Assembly: GCF_029407905.1 (NCBI RefSeq)
Contig: NC_073643.1
Location: 34,072,501-34,136,500 of the forward strand
Reading direction: 5' to 3'
Length of the DNA stretch: 64,000 bases
From: Bubalus kerabau
Taxonomy: Eukaryota; Chordata; Mammalia; Artiodactyla; Bovidae
The notes beneath the pieces are model-generated. The model was not told the DNA's origin, made no database searches, and saw only the letters and a program-made list of their open reading frames with translations. The position numbers and the translations under genes were made by a program. Shown here in pieces: positions 22,640 through 34,589 of this stretch; within the stretch, counting starts at the first letter, position 1, and every line of letters begins with the position of its first letter.

Positions 22640-22912
22640 TTTTATTTAAAGATTTATTGACTTTTAAAAAAATTTTTGTTTGTGCTGGGTCTTCAATGCT
22701 GCGCACATTTCCTCTAGTTGCAGAGAGCAGGGGCTTTTCTTGTTGTAGAACATGGGCTCTAGGTGTGTGGGCTTCAGTAGCTAGGGCTCAGTAGGCACAC
22801 AGGCTTAGTTGCTCCGTGGCATGTGGGATCTTCCCAGACCAAGGATCGAACCCATGTCCCCTGCATTGGCAGGCAGATTATTAACCACTAGGCCACCAGG
22901 GAAGCCCTGTGA
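22640..22912 (-). mobile_element. CHR-2-type SINE
   Basis: Full reverse CHR-2: 'gctgggtcttcaatgctgcg' through 'ggccaccagggaagccc'. It sits directly after the L1 tail at 22632. Confidence 0.88.
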
Positions 22913-23254
22913 TTTTCCTAAAATCTGAAGGACAGAATACCTTTAGACCAAGGAACAGCACATATAAAATGCTTGGTCTTTTGTTTCTTTTTCTTCCCTC
23001 CTCCTTTTTTGAGGGTTAAGAGAAGGAGTTATGGAAATTAATAAGTTAAACTTGGGAGATAGGAAAAAGTGTCTGTGTATGACCTATCTGAGCCATCGCT
23101 AAGATTACATGTAAATAACTGAAAAAATGGTGGCCCCTGCTCGTTGGATGTCAAGTGATACAGTGGAAAGAACACAGGCTTTGGGGCCGCTTTCTCACAT
23201 GGTGGTCTTTTTGGTAGAAATAATGATAAGACCTGATTGTCTTGTCATACAGTC

Positions 23255-23600
23255 AGGTTCTGCATGTGCTCTCACGTTTAATCCTCACAGTGTACCCATA
23301 AAGCAAGTACTATCATTACTCCCCTTTTATTTATTTGTATTATTTTTTGAAAAGCTCTCTGAAGAAGCTACAGAATTTTTGGTGGTGGTGGTGTTATTTT
23401 TATTTGTTTTAGTTTTGGCCACGCCGTACAGCATTCAGCATCTCAGTTCCCCAGCCAGGGATTGAACCTAGGCCATGGCAGTGAGAGCACCAAATCCTAA
23501 CCACTAGACCACCAGGGAACTCACCCCCATTTTATAGATAAGCAAACTGATGCTTTATTAGGTTACATGCCCAGGGTCATTTTCCTCAGCCCTCAGATGG
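23255..23600 (-). repeat. MIR SINE split by a younger SINE
   Basis: 'gtttaatcctcacagtgtac' on the left and 'cattttatagataagcaaac' with 'catgcccagggtcat' on the right are two halves of a reverse MIR. The intervening SINE is at 23395-23521. Confidence 0.65.
23395..23521 (-). mobile_element. CHR-1-type SINE
   Basis: 'ttggccacgccgtacagcat', 'cagccagggattgaaccta' and 'agaccaccagggaactc'. 23601-24600 beyond the MIR shows no gene; it is AT-rich and not recognised as repeat. Confidence 0.8.
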
Positions 23601-24654
23601 GATTGAAGGGGCTGATTTGTTGCTGTTAGAAGTGGTTAGGAAATATCCATGAATAGTATCTAACACAGGAGTTGGTTCCTCTACCTGGGATTAATGCCAC
23701 TGGACCGCTTTAGAAATGAGCCCTCTCTGGCACCATCCCCTTTGGTTACTTAAGAAACCAATACCTTTTGGCTGGAGCCCCAATTGGAAAAGCCTCGTGG
23801 AATACATGTCTTTAAAAAGTTTCAAATTCTGGTTCCAGTTAACACATGCACCTCAGTAATTAAATGGTGATGTATATAGATTTGATGCATAAATAATACT
23901 AGACTAGCAATGAAGATGTGGATTTGATTCCTGCCCTTCAGAAGCTGTTGACTTGACACATCCTGTAGATCTAGCACAGTCTCAACAAAGCAGAAGGTTT
24001 GGTCTGGAGATCTACCAAGGATCTCAAGGGATATAGGCATCGTGAGCCCCGTGTCTGTGTTAGGGCAGTGTCAGAAGTTACTGTGCCCTGAGACTAACGA
24101 GGTAATCAGATAAACCCAGTGGGAGAAAGAAAATAGTTCCAAACTCAGAGTCCCTAGATTCTCATCAACAGTATATTTTTAACAAGCAGAAGAGTGGCCT
24201 AAATCTATGCCTGTTCTTCCAATCAATTTAGTGGCATTAATAAAGCAATTGTTAACCTTTCTTTAAAGATAATATATGAAATGTTAACCCTTTTTTAAAG
24301 ATAATAAGTGAAAAGGGAGATTTATGTCAATTTAAACTAAATTATGAATCAACTCTTAGTAGTAATTAGTCTTTGACACAGGCTGTTCTTAAAAACAAAC
24401 CCTATCTGGGAAGGCCAAATTTGTGTTCTAATCTTCTAAATTCATTCCCAACATAGAGGACAGTAGTTGTACAGCTGATCCAAAAGAAGCTAAATAGAAT
24501 CTCAGTTTGGTTTTATAAATATGATTTTTAATCACATATTTACTTTTATATTTAGCTTTACAAAGGATTCCTTGTTGTTAAGTTCCTTGGGTTCTACTAC
24601 AGTTCATTTATTTATTTTTGGTTGTGCTGGATCTTTGTTGCTGCTCAGGCTTTT

Positions 24655-25541
24655 GGCTCAGATGGTAAAAGCATCTGCCTACAATGCGGGAGACCTGGGT
24701 TCAATCCCTGGGTTAGGAAGATCCCCTGGAGAAGGAAATGGCAAGCTATTCCAGTATTCTTGCCTGGAAAATTCCATGGACGCTTTTCCGGTAAGCGGCC
24801 TGAGGTGACCCCTAAAAATGGTGCGCTATTCACTTGACCCAGAAAACCCCACAAAATCATGCAAATCAAGAGGTTCAAATCTTCGTGTTCACTTTAAGAA
24901 CACTCATGAAACTGCCCAGGCCATAAAGGGTATGCATATCCGAAAAGCCACCAAGTATCTGAAGGATGTCACTTTAAAGAAACAATGTGTACCATTCCGT
25001 CGTTACAACGGTGGAGTTGGTAGGTGTGCACAGGCCAAACAGTGGGGCTGGACGCAGGGTCGGTGGCCCAAAAAGAGTGCTGAATTTTTACTACACATGC
25101 TCAAAAATGCAGAGAGTAATGCTGAACTTAAGGGCTTAGATGTAGATTTTCTGGTCATTGAGCACATCCAAGTGAACAAAGCCCCTAAGATGTGGCGCAG
25201 GACTTACAGAGCTCATGGTCGGATCAGCCCCTACATGAGCTCTCCCTGCCACATTGAGATGATCCTTACTGAAAAAGAACAGATTGTTCCTAAACCAGAA
25301 GAGGACGTTGCACAGAAGAAAAAGATATCCCAGAAGAAACAAAAACTTATGGCCCGGGAATAAATGCCGCAAAAAATAAATGCAAATAAAAGTAAAAAGT
25401 GTTGGTTGTCTTAATTAGCAAATGTATTTCAAGTGTTAGCACAAAAAAAAAAAAAAGAAAAAGAAAATTCCATGGACGGAGGAGCCTGGCAGGCTACAGT
25501 CCATGGGGTCGCAGAGTCAGACACGACTGAGCGACTTCACT
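24655..25541 (+). mobile_element. Bov-tA SINE, middle layer of the nest
   Basis: The head (24655-24782) and tail (25479-25541, 'ggaggagcctggcaggctac', 'gactgagcgacttcac') make one Bov-tA once the retrocopy is removed. It is flanked by a perfect 10-bp TSD (tcaggctttt) at 24645-24654 and 25542-25551, which restores the CHR-2 sequence. Confidence 0.93.
24783..25462 (+). pseudogene. RPL17: RPL17 retrocopy with open reading frame
   Basis: Intronless copy of ribosomal protein uL22 (large subunit, lines the exit tunnel). It starts with 'cttttccgg', a 5'-TOP-like cap site, so it looks full length. The frame runs ATG 24818-24820 to TAA 25361-25363, 181 codons, uninterrupted; residues begin MVRYSLDPENPTKSCKSRG. 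The family protein is usually 184 residues, and a three-residue deletion lies in the basic C-terminal run (KKISQKKQKLMARE). A few substitutions against the remembered human protein, such as NTHETAQ and PKMWRRTY, suggest drift. AATAAA occurs after the stop, and an A-rich tail (25441-25462) precedes the right copy of a perfect 16-bp TSD (24767-24782 and 25463-25478). The original mRNA-derived 5' end gives no promoter, so expression is doubtful, but the frame is intact. Classed as a processed pseudogene or possible retrogene. Confidence 0.93.
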
Positions 25542-26124
25542 TCAGGCTTTTCTCTAGTTGTGGCGAGAGGGGACTACTCTTTGTTGGCTGTGCAGGGCAT
25601 GGGCTTCTCATTGCAGCAGACTCTCTTGTTGTGAAGCAAAGGCTCTAGAGAGTTCGGGCTCCAGTGGTTTCGACACGTGGGCTCAGTAGTTGTGGCGCGG
25701 GCTTATTTGCCCTGAGGCATGTGGGATCCTCCCAGACTGGGGATCACACCCACGTCTCCTGTATTGGCAGCAGACTCTCATCCACTGAGCCATCAGGGAA
25801 GCCTCCTACAATTTGTTTTAAACAAATAGTTTCATAATGGTACTAATAACTGTTCTCATAATTATAAATTCTAAAAATCTCTTGGTAGGGCCCTGGTCTC
25901 TCTGGCTATAGAACATCTGGCACATTTTTCTTGTTTGCTCCTGTGTTATAGGAAAGTTAAATTTACAAACTTAGGAAGAAACATGGCGTGTGATCAGTTG
26001 TACTCTAAGACATAGATGCTAGGGGATATTTCAAGGGTGGTTCTTGGTCCAAGATCCCTCTTTGTATATGGGGGTGTATACGGGTAGACTCCTACTTTTC
26101 ACTACTTATTTTTCCCTCTAGGAC

Positions 26125-26225
26125 AGAATTTCCTACCTCTACGCTATGGACCTTCGGGGCCACATTCTTCTGTTGTAGGGCCCTGTCCTTAGGATGTTTA
26201 GCACCATGCTTTGCATAAAAAAAAA
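26125..26225. repeat. MER20-like relic
   Basis: 'cacattcttctgttgtaggg' and 'ccttaggatgtttagcacca' fit the MER20 hAT element. 25806-26124 shows nothing else recognised. Confidence 0.5.
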
Positions 26226-26395
26226 TCCACAGAACTTATGCATCTTATCACTAGAAGTTTGTACCCTTTGACCAACATCCCCTCAGTCCCTGGAACCACC
26301 ATTCTACTATTGGTGTCTAAGAGTTTGGCCTTTTTTAGATTCTAGATGTAAATGAGATCATACAGTATTTGTCTTTCACTATCTGCCTTTCTTGG

Positions 26396-26615
26396 CTTCC
26401 CAGGTGGCGCTGGTGGTAAAGAACTTGCTTGCCAGTGCAGGAGACAAAAGAGATGTGAATTTGATTCCTGGGTTAGGAAGATCCCCTGGAGGAGGGCATG
26501 ACAACCCACTCCAGTATTCTTGCCTGGAAATCCCATGGACAGAGGAGCCTGGTGGGCTATGGTTCATAGGGTCACAAAGAGTCGGACACAACTGAAGCAA
26601 CTTAGCATGCACACA
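26396..26615 (+). mobile_element. Bov-tA SINE
   Basis: 'ggcttcccaggtggcgctgg' to 'ggacacaactgaagcaactt'. A (TG)n run follows at 26706-26722. Confidence 0.88.
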
Positions 26616-27007
26616 TCTGACTTTCCTTGTTTCACTGCCTTCAAGGTCCATATATATTGTTGCAAGAGGCACAATATTTCCTTTTTGGTGTCCAAATAAT
26701 ATTCTTGTGTGTGTGTGTGTGTATAACATATAATATATACATCAGATTTTCTTTGTCCATTCATCTGTCAGTGGTCACTTAGGCTTTTTCCGCGTCTTGC
26801 TATGGTGACTATTTTGCAATGAGCATGAGCGATTTCTTTGAGGTCTGATTTAAACTCTTTTGAATATATACCCAGATGTGAGATTTGCTGGGTCATATGG
26901 TGCTTCTATTTTTGATTTTTTGAGGAGCCTCTGTATTGTTTTCCATCATGTTTGTACCAGTTTGCATTCTCACCAACAGTGGACGAGGGCCCTGTTTTCT
27001 CACCAGG

Positions 27008-27207
27008 AGAGTTGTTCTCTTATCCGACTCTTAGCGACCCCATGGACTGTAGCCCACCAGGCTCCTCTGTCCATGGGATTTTCCAGGCAATAGTACTGTA
27101 GTGGATTGCCATTTCCTTCTCCAGGGGATCTTTCTGACCCAGGGATCAAACCCAGGTCTCCCACATTGTAGATAGACGCTTTGCCATCTGAGCCACCAGG
27201 GAAGTCC
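27008..27207 (-). mobile_element. Bov-tA SINE
   Basis: 'gttgttctcttatccgactc' to 'gagccaccagggaagtcc'. It splits the L1. Confidence 0.88.
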
Positions 27208-27444
27208 TTTTTTGATAATAGCCATCCTAATAGGTGTGAGGTGCTATCTCACTGTGGTTTTAGTTTGCATTTCCTTGATGATTAGTCATGTTGAGCATCT
27301 TCTAATGTACCTGTTGACCATTTGTATGTCTTCTTTGGAAAATGTCTGTTCAGATTGCCTGCCGATTTTTTATTGGATTATTAGGGGGTTTTTTGCTATT
27401 GAGTTGTGTGTATTCCACAGATACATTTGTGTGTGTGTGTGCAT

Positions 27445-27650
27445 GTGCATGGGTGCACACTCAGTCATGTCCAACTCTTTATGACCCCATGGACACAAAG
27501 GGCTCCTCTGTCCATGGAATTTTCCATGCAAGAATACTGAAGTGGGCTTCCATTTCCTACTCCAGGAATCCTCCCGACTCAGTGATTGAACCTGCATCTC
27601 CTGCTTGGCAGATGGATTCTGTTACCACTGCACCACCTACAAATGAGATT
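27445..27650 (-). mobile_element. Bov-tA SINE
   Basis: 'cactcagtcatgtccaactc' to 'tgttaccactgcaccacct', preceded by a (TG)n run at 27429-27441. Confidence 0.82.
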
Positions 27651-28197
27651 ATATATATAATTTCCACTTTGTTGAGAACTTTTATCATGAAAGTGTGTTG
27701 AATTTTGTGAAATGCTCTTTCTGTATTGACTGATAGGATCACATGATCTTAATCCTTAATTCTATTAATGTGATGTATCACATTTATTTACTTGTGTGTG
27801 TTGAGCCATCTTTGCATCCCAGGGATAAATCCCACTTAGTCATGGTCTGTGATCCTTTTAATGTGCTGTTAAATTCAGATTGCTGATATTTTGTTGAGAA
27901 CTTTTGCATCTATATTCATCAGAGATATTGACCTGTAGTTTTATTTTCTTGGCCTGTCCTTATCTGGCTTAGGTATTAGGGTAATGCATGCAGGCCTCAT
28001 AAAATGAGTTTGGAAGTATTCACTCCTCTTCAGTTTTTTTTGAACAGTTTGAAAAGGACTGTTATTAGTTCTTGAAATGTTTGGTGACATTCACCAGGGA
28101 AGTTGTCTGATCCTGGACTTTTCTTTGTTAGGAGGTTTTTGATTACTATTTCAAATTCCTTAGTCATTATTGGCCTGTTTAGATGTTTTATCTTTTT

Positions 28198-28600
28198 TGA
28201 AAGTTTATTTATTTATTGAAGTATAGTTGATTTACAGTTGTTGTCAAGTTTCAATATACAGCAGTGATTCAGTTATATATATATATGTATGTATGTTTGT
28301 ATATATTTCTTTTCAGGCCCTTGGGAGTTCCCTGGTGGTCTGGCAGGTGGGCCTTGCTACTATCACTGTACTGGCTGGAGTTCAACCCCTGGTTGCAGAA
28401 CTAAAATCCCACAAGCTATGAGGCCCCCCCAAAAAGCCCCCCAAAACAACCCCCTAAAACAGATTATTATCCGTTATAGATTATTACAAGATACTGAGTA
28501 TAATTCTGTGCTCTCTACAGCATGTCCTTGTTGGTTATCTTTTTATACTTAGTACTGTGTGTATGTGAATCCCAAATTCCTAATTTATCCCCCTCCTTTT
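28198..28600 (-). mobile_element. L1 3' end split by a SINE
   Basis: 'tattgaagtatagttgattt' and 'cagcagtgattcagttatat' on the left; 'tctacagcatgtccttgttg' on the right. A CHR-1-type SINE occupies 28321-28440. Confidence 0.75.
28321..28440 (+). mobile_element. CHR-1-type SINE
   Basis: 'gggagttccctggtggtctg', 'gagttcaacccctggttgca' and 'atcccacaagctatgaggcc', ending in a C/A-rich run. Confidence 0.78.
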
Positions 28601-28973
28601 CCCTTTGAAAATCATGGATATGTATTCAGATTTTCTATTTCTTCATGACTGATTCTTGGTAGGTTGTATGTTTCTAGGAAAGTATTCATTTTTAAGTTAG
28701 GCAGTTTTTGGTGTATAATTACTCATAGCAGTTTCTTAGGATCCCTTGTATTTCTGTGGTATCAGTTGTAATGTCTCCTCTTTCGTTTATAATTTAGTTT
28801 ATTTGAGTCTTCTCTTTTTCTTGGTAAGTTTAGCAAAAGGTTTGTCAGTTTTTTACTTCCTCAAAACACCAGCCTTTAATTTCACTGACTCTTTCCATTG
28901 TCTTTCTAGTCTTTATTTCTTTGCTTTCTGCTCTAATCTTTATTATTTTCTTCTCTCTGATAACTTTGGGATT

Positions 28974-29175
28974 GTTGTTTAATCATTGTGTCAGACTCTT
29001 TTGAGACCCCATAGATTGTAGCTTACCAGGCTCCTCTGTCCATGGGATTTCCCGGGCAAGAATAGGGCAGTGGGCTGCCATTACTTTTTCCAGAGGATTT
29101 TCCCAACCCAGGGATCCAGCCAGTGTCTCTGGCTTGACAGGCAGATTCTTTACCACTGAGCCACCAGGGAAGCCC
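28974..29175 (-). mobile_element. Bov-tA SINE with TSD
   Basis: Reverse Bov-tA ending 'gagccaccagggaagccc'. A perfect 12-bp TSD (aactttgggatt) lies at 28962-28973 and 29176-29187. Confidence 0.93.
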
Positions 29176-29344
29176 AACTTTGGGATTAGATTGGTCTTAT
29201 TTTTCTAATCCCTTGAGGTGTAAAGCTAGGTTGTTTATTTGAGATTCTTCTTTCTTAATAAAGGCATTTGTTACAATCAACTTCCTTCTTAGAACTGTTT
29301 TTGCTGCATCTCATAAGTTTTAATATAGTGCATTCACATACTGT

Positions 29345-30610
29345 TGATGCCTAGAGAATTTTGAACATGACCTTGCTAGTATATGGAATGAGTGCAGTTG
29401 TGCAGTAGTTTGAACATTCTTTGGCATTGCCTGTCTTTGGGACTAAAATGAAAACTGACCTTTTCCAGTCCTGTGGCCACTGCTGAGTTTTCCAAATTTG
29501 CTGGCATATTGAATGCAGCACTTTAACAGCATCCTCTTTTAGGATTTGAAATAGCTCAACTGGAACTCCATCACTTCCACAAGTTTTGTTCGTAGTGATG
29601 TTTCCTAAGGACCACTTGACTTCACACTCCGCACTCTGGCTCTAGGTAAATGATCATACCATCATGGTTATCCAGGTCATTAAGATCTTTTTTTTTGTAT
29701 AGTTCTTCTGTGTATTCTTGCCACAGCTTATTAATATCTTCTGCTTCTGTTAGGTCCATACTGTTTCTGTCCTCTGGGTTGGGAAGATTGCCTGGAGAAG
29801 GGAAAGGCTACCTACTCCAGTATTCTGGCCTGGAGAATTTCATGGACTACGGTCAACGGGGTCACAAAGAGTCGGACACAACTGAGTGACTTTCACTTCA
29901 CTTTTTTGCATGAAATGTTCCCTTGGTATCTAATTTTCTTAAAGAGATCTCTAGTCTTTCCCTTTCTAGTGTTTTCCTCTGTTTCTTTGCATTGTTCACG
30001 TAGGAAGGCTTTCTTATGTCTCCTTGCTATTCTTTGGAACTCTGCATTCAGGTGGGTGTATTTTTTTTCTCCATTGCCTTTCACTTCTTTTCTCAGCTAT
30101 TTGTAAGGCCTCTTCAGACAACCATTTTACCTTTTGCATTTCTTTTTCAAGGGGATGGTTTTGATCACTGATTCCTATACAGTGTTATAAACATCCATCC
30201 ATAATTCTTCAGGCACTCTATTAGATCTAATCCCATGAATCAATTTGTCACTCCCACTGTAAAATTGTAAGGGGTTTGATTTAGGTCATAGCTGAATGGT
30301 CTAGTGGTTTTCTCTACTTTCTTGAATTTAAGTCTAAATTTTGCAATAAAGAGTTCATGATCTGAGCCACAGTCAGCTCCTGGTCTTGTTTTTGCTGATT
30401 GTATAGAGTTTCTCCATCTTTGGCTGCAAAGAATATAATCAATCTGATTTTGGTATTGACCATCTGGTGATGTCCACATGTAGAGTCTTCTCTTGTGTTG
30501 TTGGAAGAGGGTGTTTGCTATGACCACTGCGTTCTCTTGGGAAAACTCTTGTTAGCCTTTGAACTGCTTCGTTTTGTACTCCAAGACCAAATTTGCCTGT
30601 CACTCCAGGT
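29345..30610 (-). mobile_element. BovB LINE fragment (endonuclease end and RT start)
   Basis: Minus-strand fragments read DQIDYILCSQRWRNSIQSAK, then SDHELFIAKFRLKFKK (endonuclease C-terminal end with the conserved SDH), and later HLNAEFQRIARRHKKAFLRE (start of the RT region). Frames are broken and the RT core is missing. A partial Bov-tA splits it at 29771-29905. Confidence 0.92.
29771..29905 (+). mobile_element. Partial Bov-tA SINE in BovB
   Basis: 5'-truncated: 'gggttgggaagattgcctgg' to 'gtcggacacaactgagtgac'. It lies between two BovB blocks. Confidence 0.82.
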
Positions 30611-33024
30611 GACAGGTTGTAACTAAGCTCTCAGGGGCATGGAGCTGTTTCTGGGTCTGTAACCGAGACAGTGGGCTTTGAGTCAGCCGCCTAGGTGTGC
30701 ATCTGCCCTCTCACAACATCTCTGCTCCATCTGTGACTGAAAGGGGGTTTGACAATCTCCTGCCTTGATCTGAAAGTGCCCAGAGAGACACTTCTGTTTG
30801 TGAATGATGTCAAATTATTGTTGAAGGGGGACACAAGTGAGAAATATCTTGTTCATCCATCTTATTTGATAAGTGGATTTTAATTGGAGGTTGAATATAG
30901 GTTTCATACGAGACACTGACTTGATAGAGAGCAGCTGCCTGGTGTGGGGCTCTGTGAAAGATTCTGAGGTTGCTCCTGGGCTGAGAGAGTGCTGTCATCA
31001 ATTAGTTATGTCTGCCACGGCCGTGACTTAGGGCAGTGCTGATACAGTGCCGTGTATTTGTCGTCACTGGTCTGTAATACAAGCCTCAGCCAGCCGTAGT
31101 AGTTGTGATTTTCTCCTGGGTGATGCCCTGACTTGGCCTTGGCAGCCCATCTGGATGCCTTGGTAGCAACTGGGTAATTGGCTGTTTATTTATCTTGCCT
31201 AAAATAGAGTACTTTTGCACTAAGTAAAATTCTATTTTAATTTTAATAATGGATTGACACAGTATGCATGAGTTTGAGCTCTCAAGAAATGTTTAAGGCT
31301 TTAAAATATGTTCTGATGCCAAAAAAAGATGGAAAATCTATTGGGATGCATGCAAGAAATAGATTTACTTTAGATCAAAATATGCTAGTGAAATACCTTG
31401 TTTTGATTTTTTCATGAAACTTTGGGATGTCATTTCTTGTCATTCTTGAAACAAACATTTTGAAAAAAAGGGTACAGTCATTTTAGAAATTATAAATGCC
31501 GTAACATATAGAAAACCTCCAAATGGTTTTATTTATTAAAAACTACAGCAAAAAAAACCACTAATGCAGAGTAATTTCTTTGCCTAGATTATGCCCGCAC
31601 TAACTGTTAAACATGCCAATACTGCGTCCCCATAGTCTTAACTCTCACCCAGAACCTCGCACTTGTATTCCCCCAGTTGCTGACTGGTTGTTATTGTAAA
31701 GGCACCATCTGACACTCTATAATCCCCAGATTGCATTTCAGTGGATTGCAGTTGGACAGGCAGATAAATTTTTTTTCAATTTTAGAAGCTCCATCATACC
31801 CACAAGTATTTTTTAAAGTGATGCTAGTTTGTGTTACATGGAAACATTTGCTGAGCAAAGTCAGGGAAGGTCTGGCAACCAAAGACAATAAGCAATGCTT
31901 AAATCAATCACTTTGTAATCTTTATCAGGGGGGATAATTGAAGCCAACAGAGTGAAGTTTGTTTTGAAACATTTAGCATATGACACTGTCATTAATTTAA
32001 AAATAGGACCCAAGAATTATGGGAGGTATGTAAGGAATGACGTTGGTCACAGCATTAGGGAGACAACCTCACTGTGACTAAAAAAATAAAAGCGAAATGA
32101 TGGTAACAGGGTGAGCACAAATCAATCTCTGGTAGTGATTTCCCTAATAGTTTTGTAGTTGTTTCTCCTTCCTGGTTGGGGTGATTTTCTGAACCCCTGG
32201 AAGAAAACCTGGGTTTTCAAGTGAGAAATTCTGAAGATAGTAAGAACCATACTGTTAAAAAATGTTCATGACCCCTTGAAATAGTTTACTGAGAAATGTA
32301 TTATGAACCAGTAAAACCGAAGAACTCTGAAATAATCCTTCATATTAGCTGTGCCTTAAAAAAAAAAAAAAAAAACCTGAAGAAACAATAACTCTGACTC
32401 ACTGCTGGTCTTCTGTGGCATTTTCCACCTCTTAACTCCACAGTTTTCTCTGGAACAACAACAAAAGCTCACAAGTTCAGTTGTTGTAACTTTGAGTTGC
32501 AGCTTGAAGACCAGCTATACAGTACGGTTGGCTATATTAGACTACAACTGGTTATTATGGGTTCAAGTTGTTTTAGACGTTGTCACAGAACCTCCCACCA
32601 CCTCATGATGTAAACTGAGACTCTGGTTAGTCTCCAGGCTGCACAGAATTGCCAGGTGGTGACGTCTGCGTCCTGATGGGGTGGGAGCTGACATCTCCTT
32701 GTGGCAGCTCTGTTGCATGGCTGAGACTGATGCACAGGCCTGGTTCCATGTGTCAGGGCAGAGGTGGCGACACCTGAGTTTGGGCTTTCTTTATGTTCCT
32801 GTTGTCCTCATACGTTCATTAAATTATTTTTGAGAAGAACTTTGGATATTTTTGTTAAGTATCACACATGCCCTCCTTTTCTCCCCAGTCACCTTGGAAG
32901 TGGTTCATTCATTCATTCAACCAAAATACTTGATAACTCACAGTGTGCCCTGAACCATGAGAAGACATAAAGAATAGATAGGTACTATAAGTTGTCCTTA
33001 CAAAGCTTTATGATGCTGGAGACA
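30611..33024. other. Intergenic DNA, no gene seen
   Basis: Mostly single-copy-looking AT-rich sequence. A run of 20 A lies near 32359 and a (TTCA)n stretch with an old mammalian repeat near 32904. No coding frame with family resemblance. Confidence 0.5.
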
Positions 33025-33073
33025 TTGGCAAATCTTTTTTTTTTATTTTTTTTATTTTTTTGGCAAATCTTTT
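33025..33073 (-). mobile_element. Orphan poly(A) insertion with TSD
   Basis: A bare T-rich segment (33039-33059, T with two A) lies between perfect 14-bp copies of ttggcaaatctttt at 33025-33038 and 33060-33073. This is the footprint of an L1-type insertion truncated down to its tail. 33074-34589 beyond it shows no gene. Confidence 0.85.
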
Positions 33074-34589
33074 GCCAAAGTTATAAAAAAATGCAAGGAA
33101 TAACTAAGTCAACTTTCAATTAATTTACTAATAATTATATTTTATCTTTTGTATCTTAGAATGTTACCTCTCCTCCCTTTTATATCATGAAGAAAGGTGG
33201 GAAATAGGCTAACTACTGGCATATCCCACCCAGCAGCATGCCCAGCTCTTCCTGTAGTCAGGCTGCATTCTCATCCTCACACATTCATGTCCAGCCACAA
33301 TGGAAAGAGAAAGGAGAGACAGAAGGAAGGGAGAAGAATCTTGAAGACTGTAAATTATTTCAGCTATCAGTTGCCCCTCGATACATGAAAATCTATTACT
33401 CTTCATTCAGCATATTCATTTTGAGTCTTTATCTCTTCTAGTCACTGAGAATAAAAAAGCCAATGAGATAAAGTCTCTGATCTTATATCGCTTGTACTCC
33501 AATGGACAATAAATAGTCAAATTGAGAATGTTGAACAGAATCCAGCATTGGCTAAAGTCAGCTCTCATAGACATTGCAAAGGTGTTTTGATGGATGGCAG
33601 AAATACCTGGTTAAGTGTATATCCTATCAAAAAGACCACAGAAGGGATCCTAAATCATTTAGGCTGGTAAACTCTAGTGTTTTCATTTTTAAAAATCATG
33701 TTTTATAGCCATTTGTAGTCATGTGTCAAGCACAAGCCTAGGTAACGGTGCTTTTGTATTTGTGGGAAGAAATCATTTGTGAAGAAATATTACTAGCTTA
33801 ATATCACAGAACACTTCCCAAGTCATAAATGGTAACATTTGAAAGACAAATTGGTTTTGTCTTAGACAGCAATAGACCCACCTTTAGAAACAGAGGAACC
33901 AAGGAAGACATTTTAAGATCACATTCTGAGTCCAGGGAAAATAGGATTAATTACATTATCTGCTTGTTTGCTCTTTGCTAACAAAGACAGCCACAGGTTT
34001 CTGCAAAGTATGATGTGCAGAATCTCACTAACAAAATTGAAAATTAGATTAAAAGCAATGTTTAGAAAGGTACATTTTTTTGGAGAAAAAAAAGAGCCTG
34101 GGAGAAAACAAACCACATGTTAAGAGTACATATTTGCTAACTGGTGGTTTCAATTTTTTCTTTCTCCTTATCTATAACTTCTATTTTTTTTCCTATAATG
34201 AGCAAGTATGATTTACATCATTTATATAACATTTACATATTTATTTTACACAAAGAAAAGCCATTAATTTTATTTCAGTGACCGTATTTTCCAGCTCTTT
34301 CTTTGGAAAGAGACCAGAGACAAAGCTTGTGTGTAGCTTAGTAAGATTTGATAAAATTCTTAAGACACTGAACATGGTTTCAGGTTATACTTCTCTAGTT
34401 TCTTGAAGCCCTGGCCTTTTCTCTGATGTCCTGAATGCTTCTTGAGTAACAGAGCTGTGATGTCTAGATTTCTTCTTGCATTTCAATCAACTGAAGTGCC
34501 CTTGGCCTTATATCCTCAAGTGTGTGGCGGCACCAGTGTTGTGGTTCTTTTTTCCACTTTTGAATGGTCTACATTTTTAAAATGTCAAC

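Larger units (their letters stand above)
24601..25805 (-). mobile_element. CHR-2-type SINE, outer layer of a triple nest
   Basis: The left part (24601-24644, 'ggttgtgctggatctttgtt') and right part (25552-25805, 'ctctagttgtggcgagag' to 'gagccatcagggaagcc') are the two parts of one reverse CHR-2 SINE. They are separated by the Bov-tA insertion described in the next entry. Confidence 0.88.
26226..29340 (-). mobile_element. L1 3' half, mosaic with younger insertions
   Basis: Reverse L1 3' UTR and ORF2 sequence: 'ttgcattctcaccaacagtg', 'gatgattagtcatgttgagc', 'catctttgcatcccagggat', 'gaagttgtctgatcctggac', 'ggtaggttgtatgtttctag'. ORF2 is riddled with stops. Interrupted by SINEs at 26396, 27008, 27445 and 28974 and by another L1 3' end at 28198. 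Confidence 0.8.
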
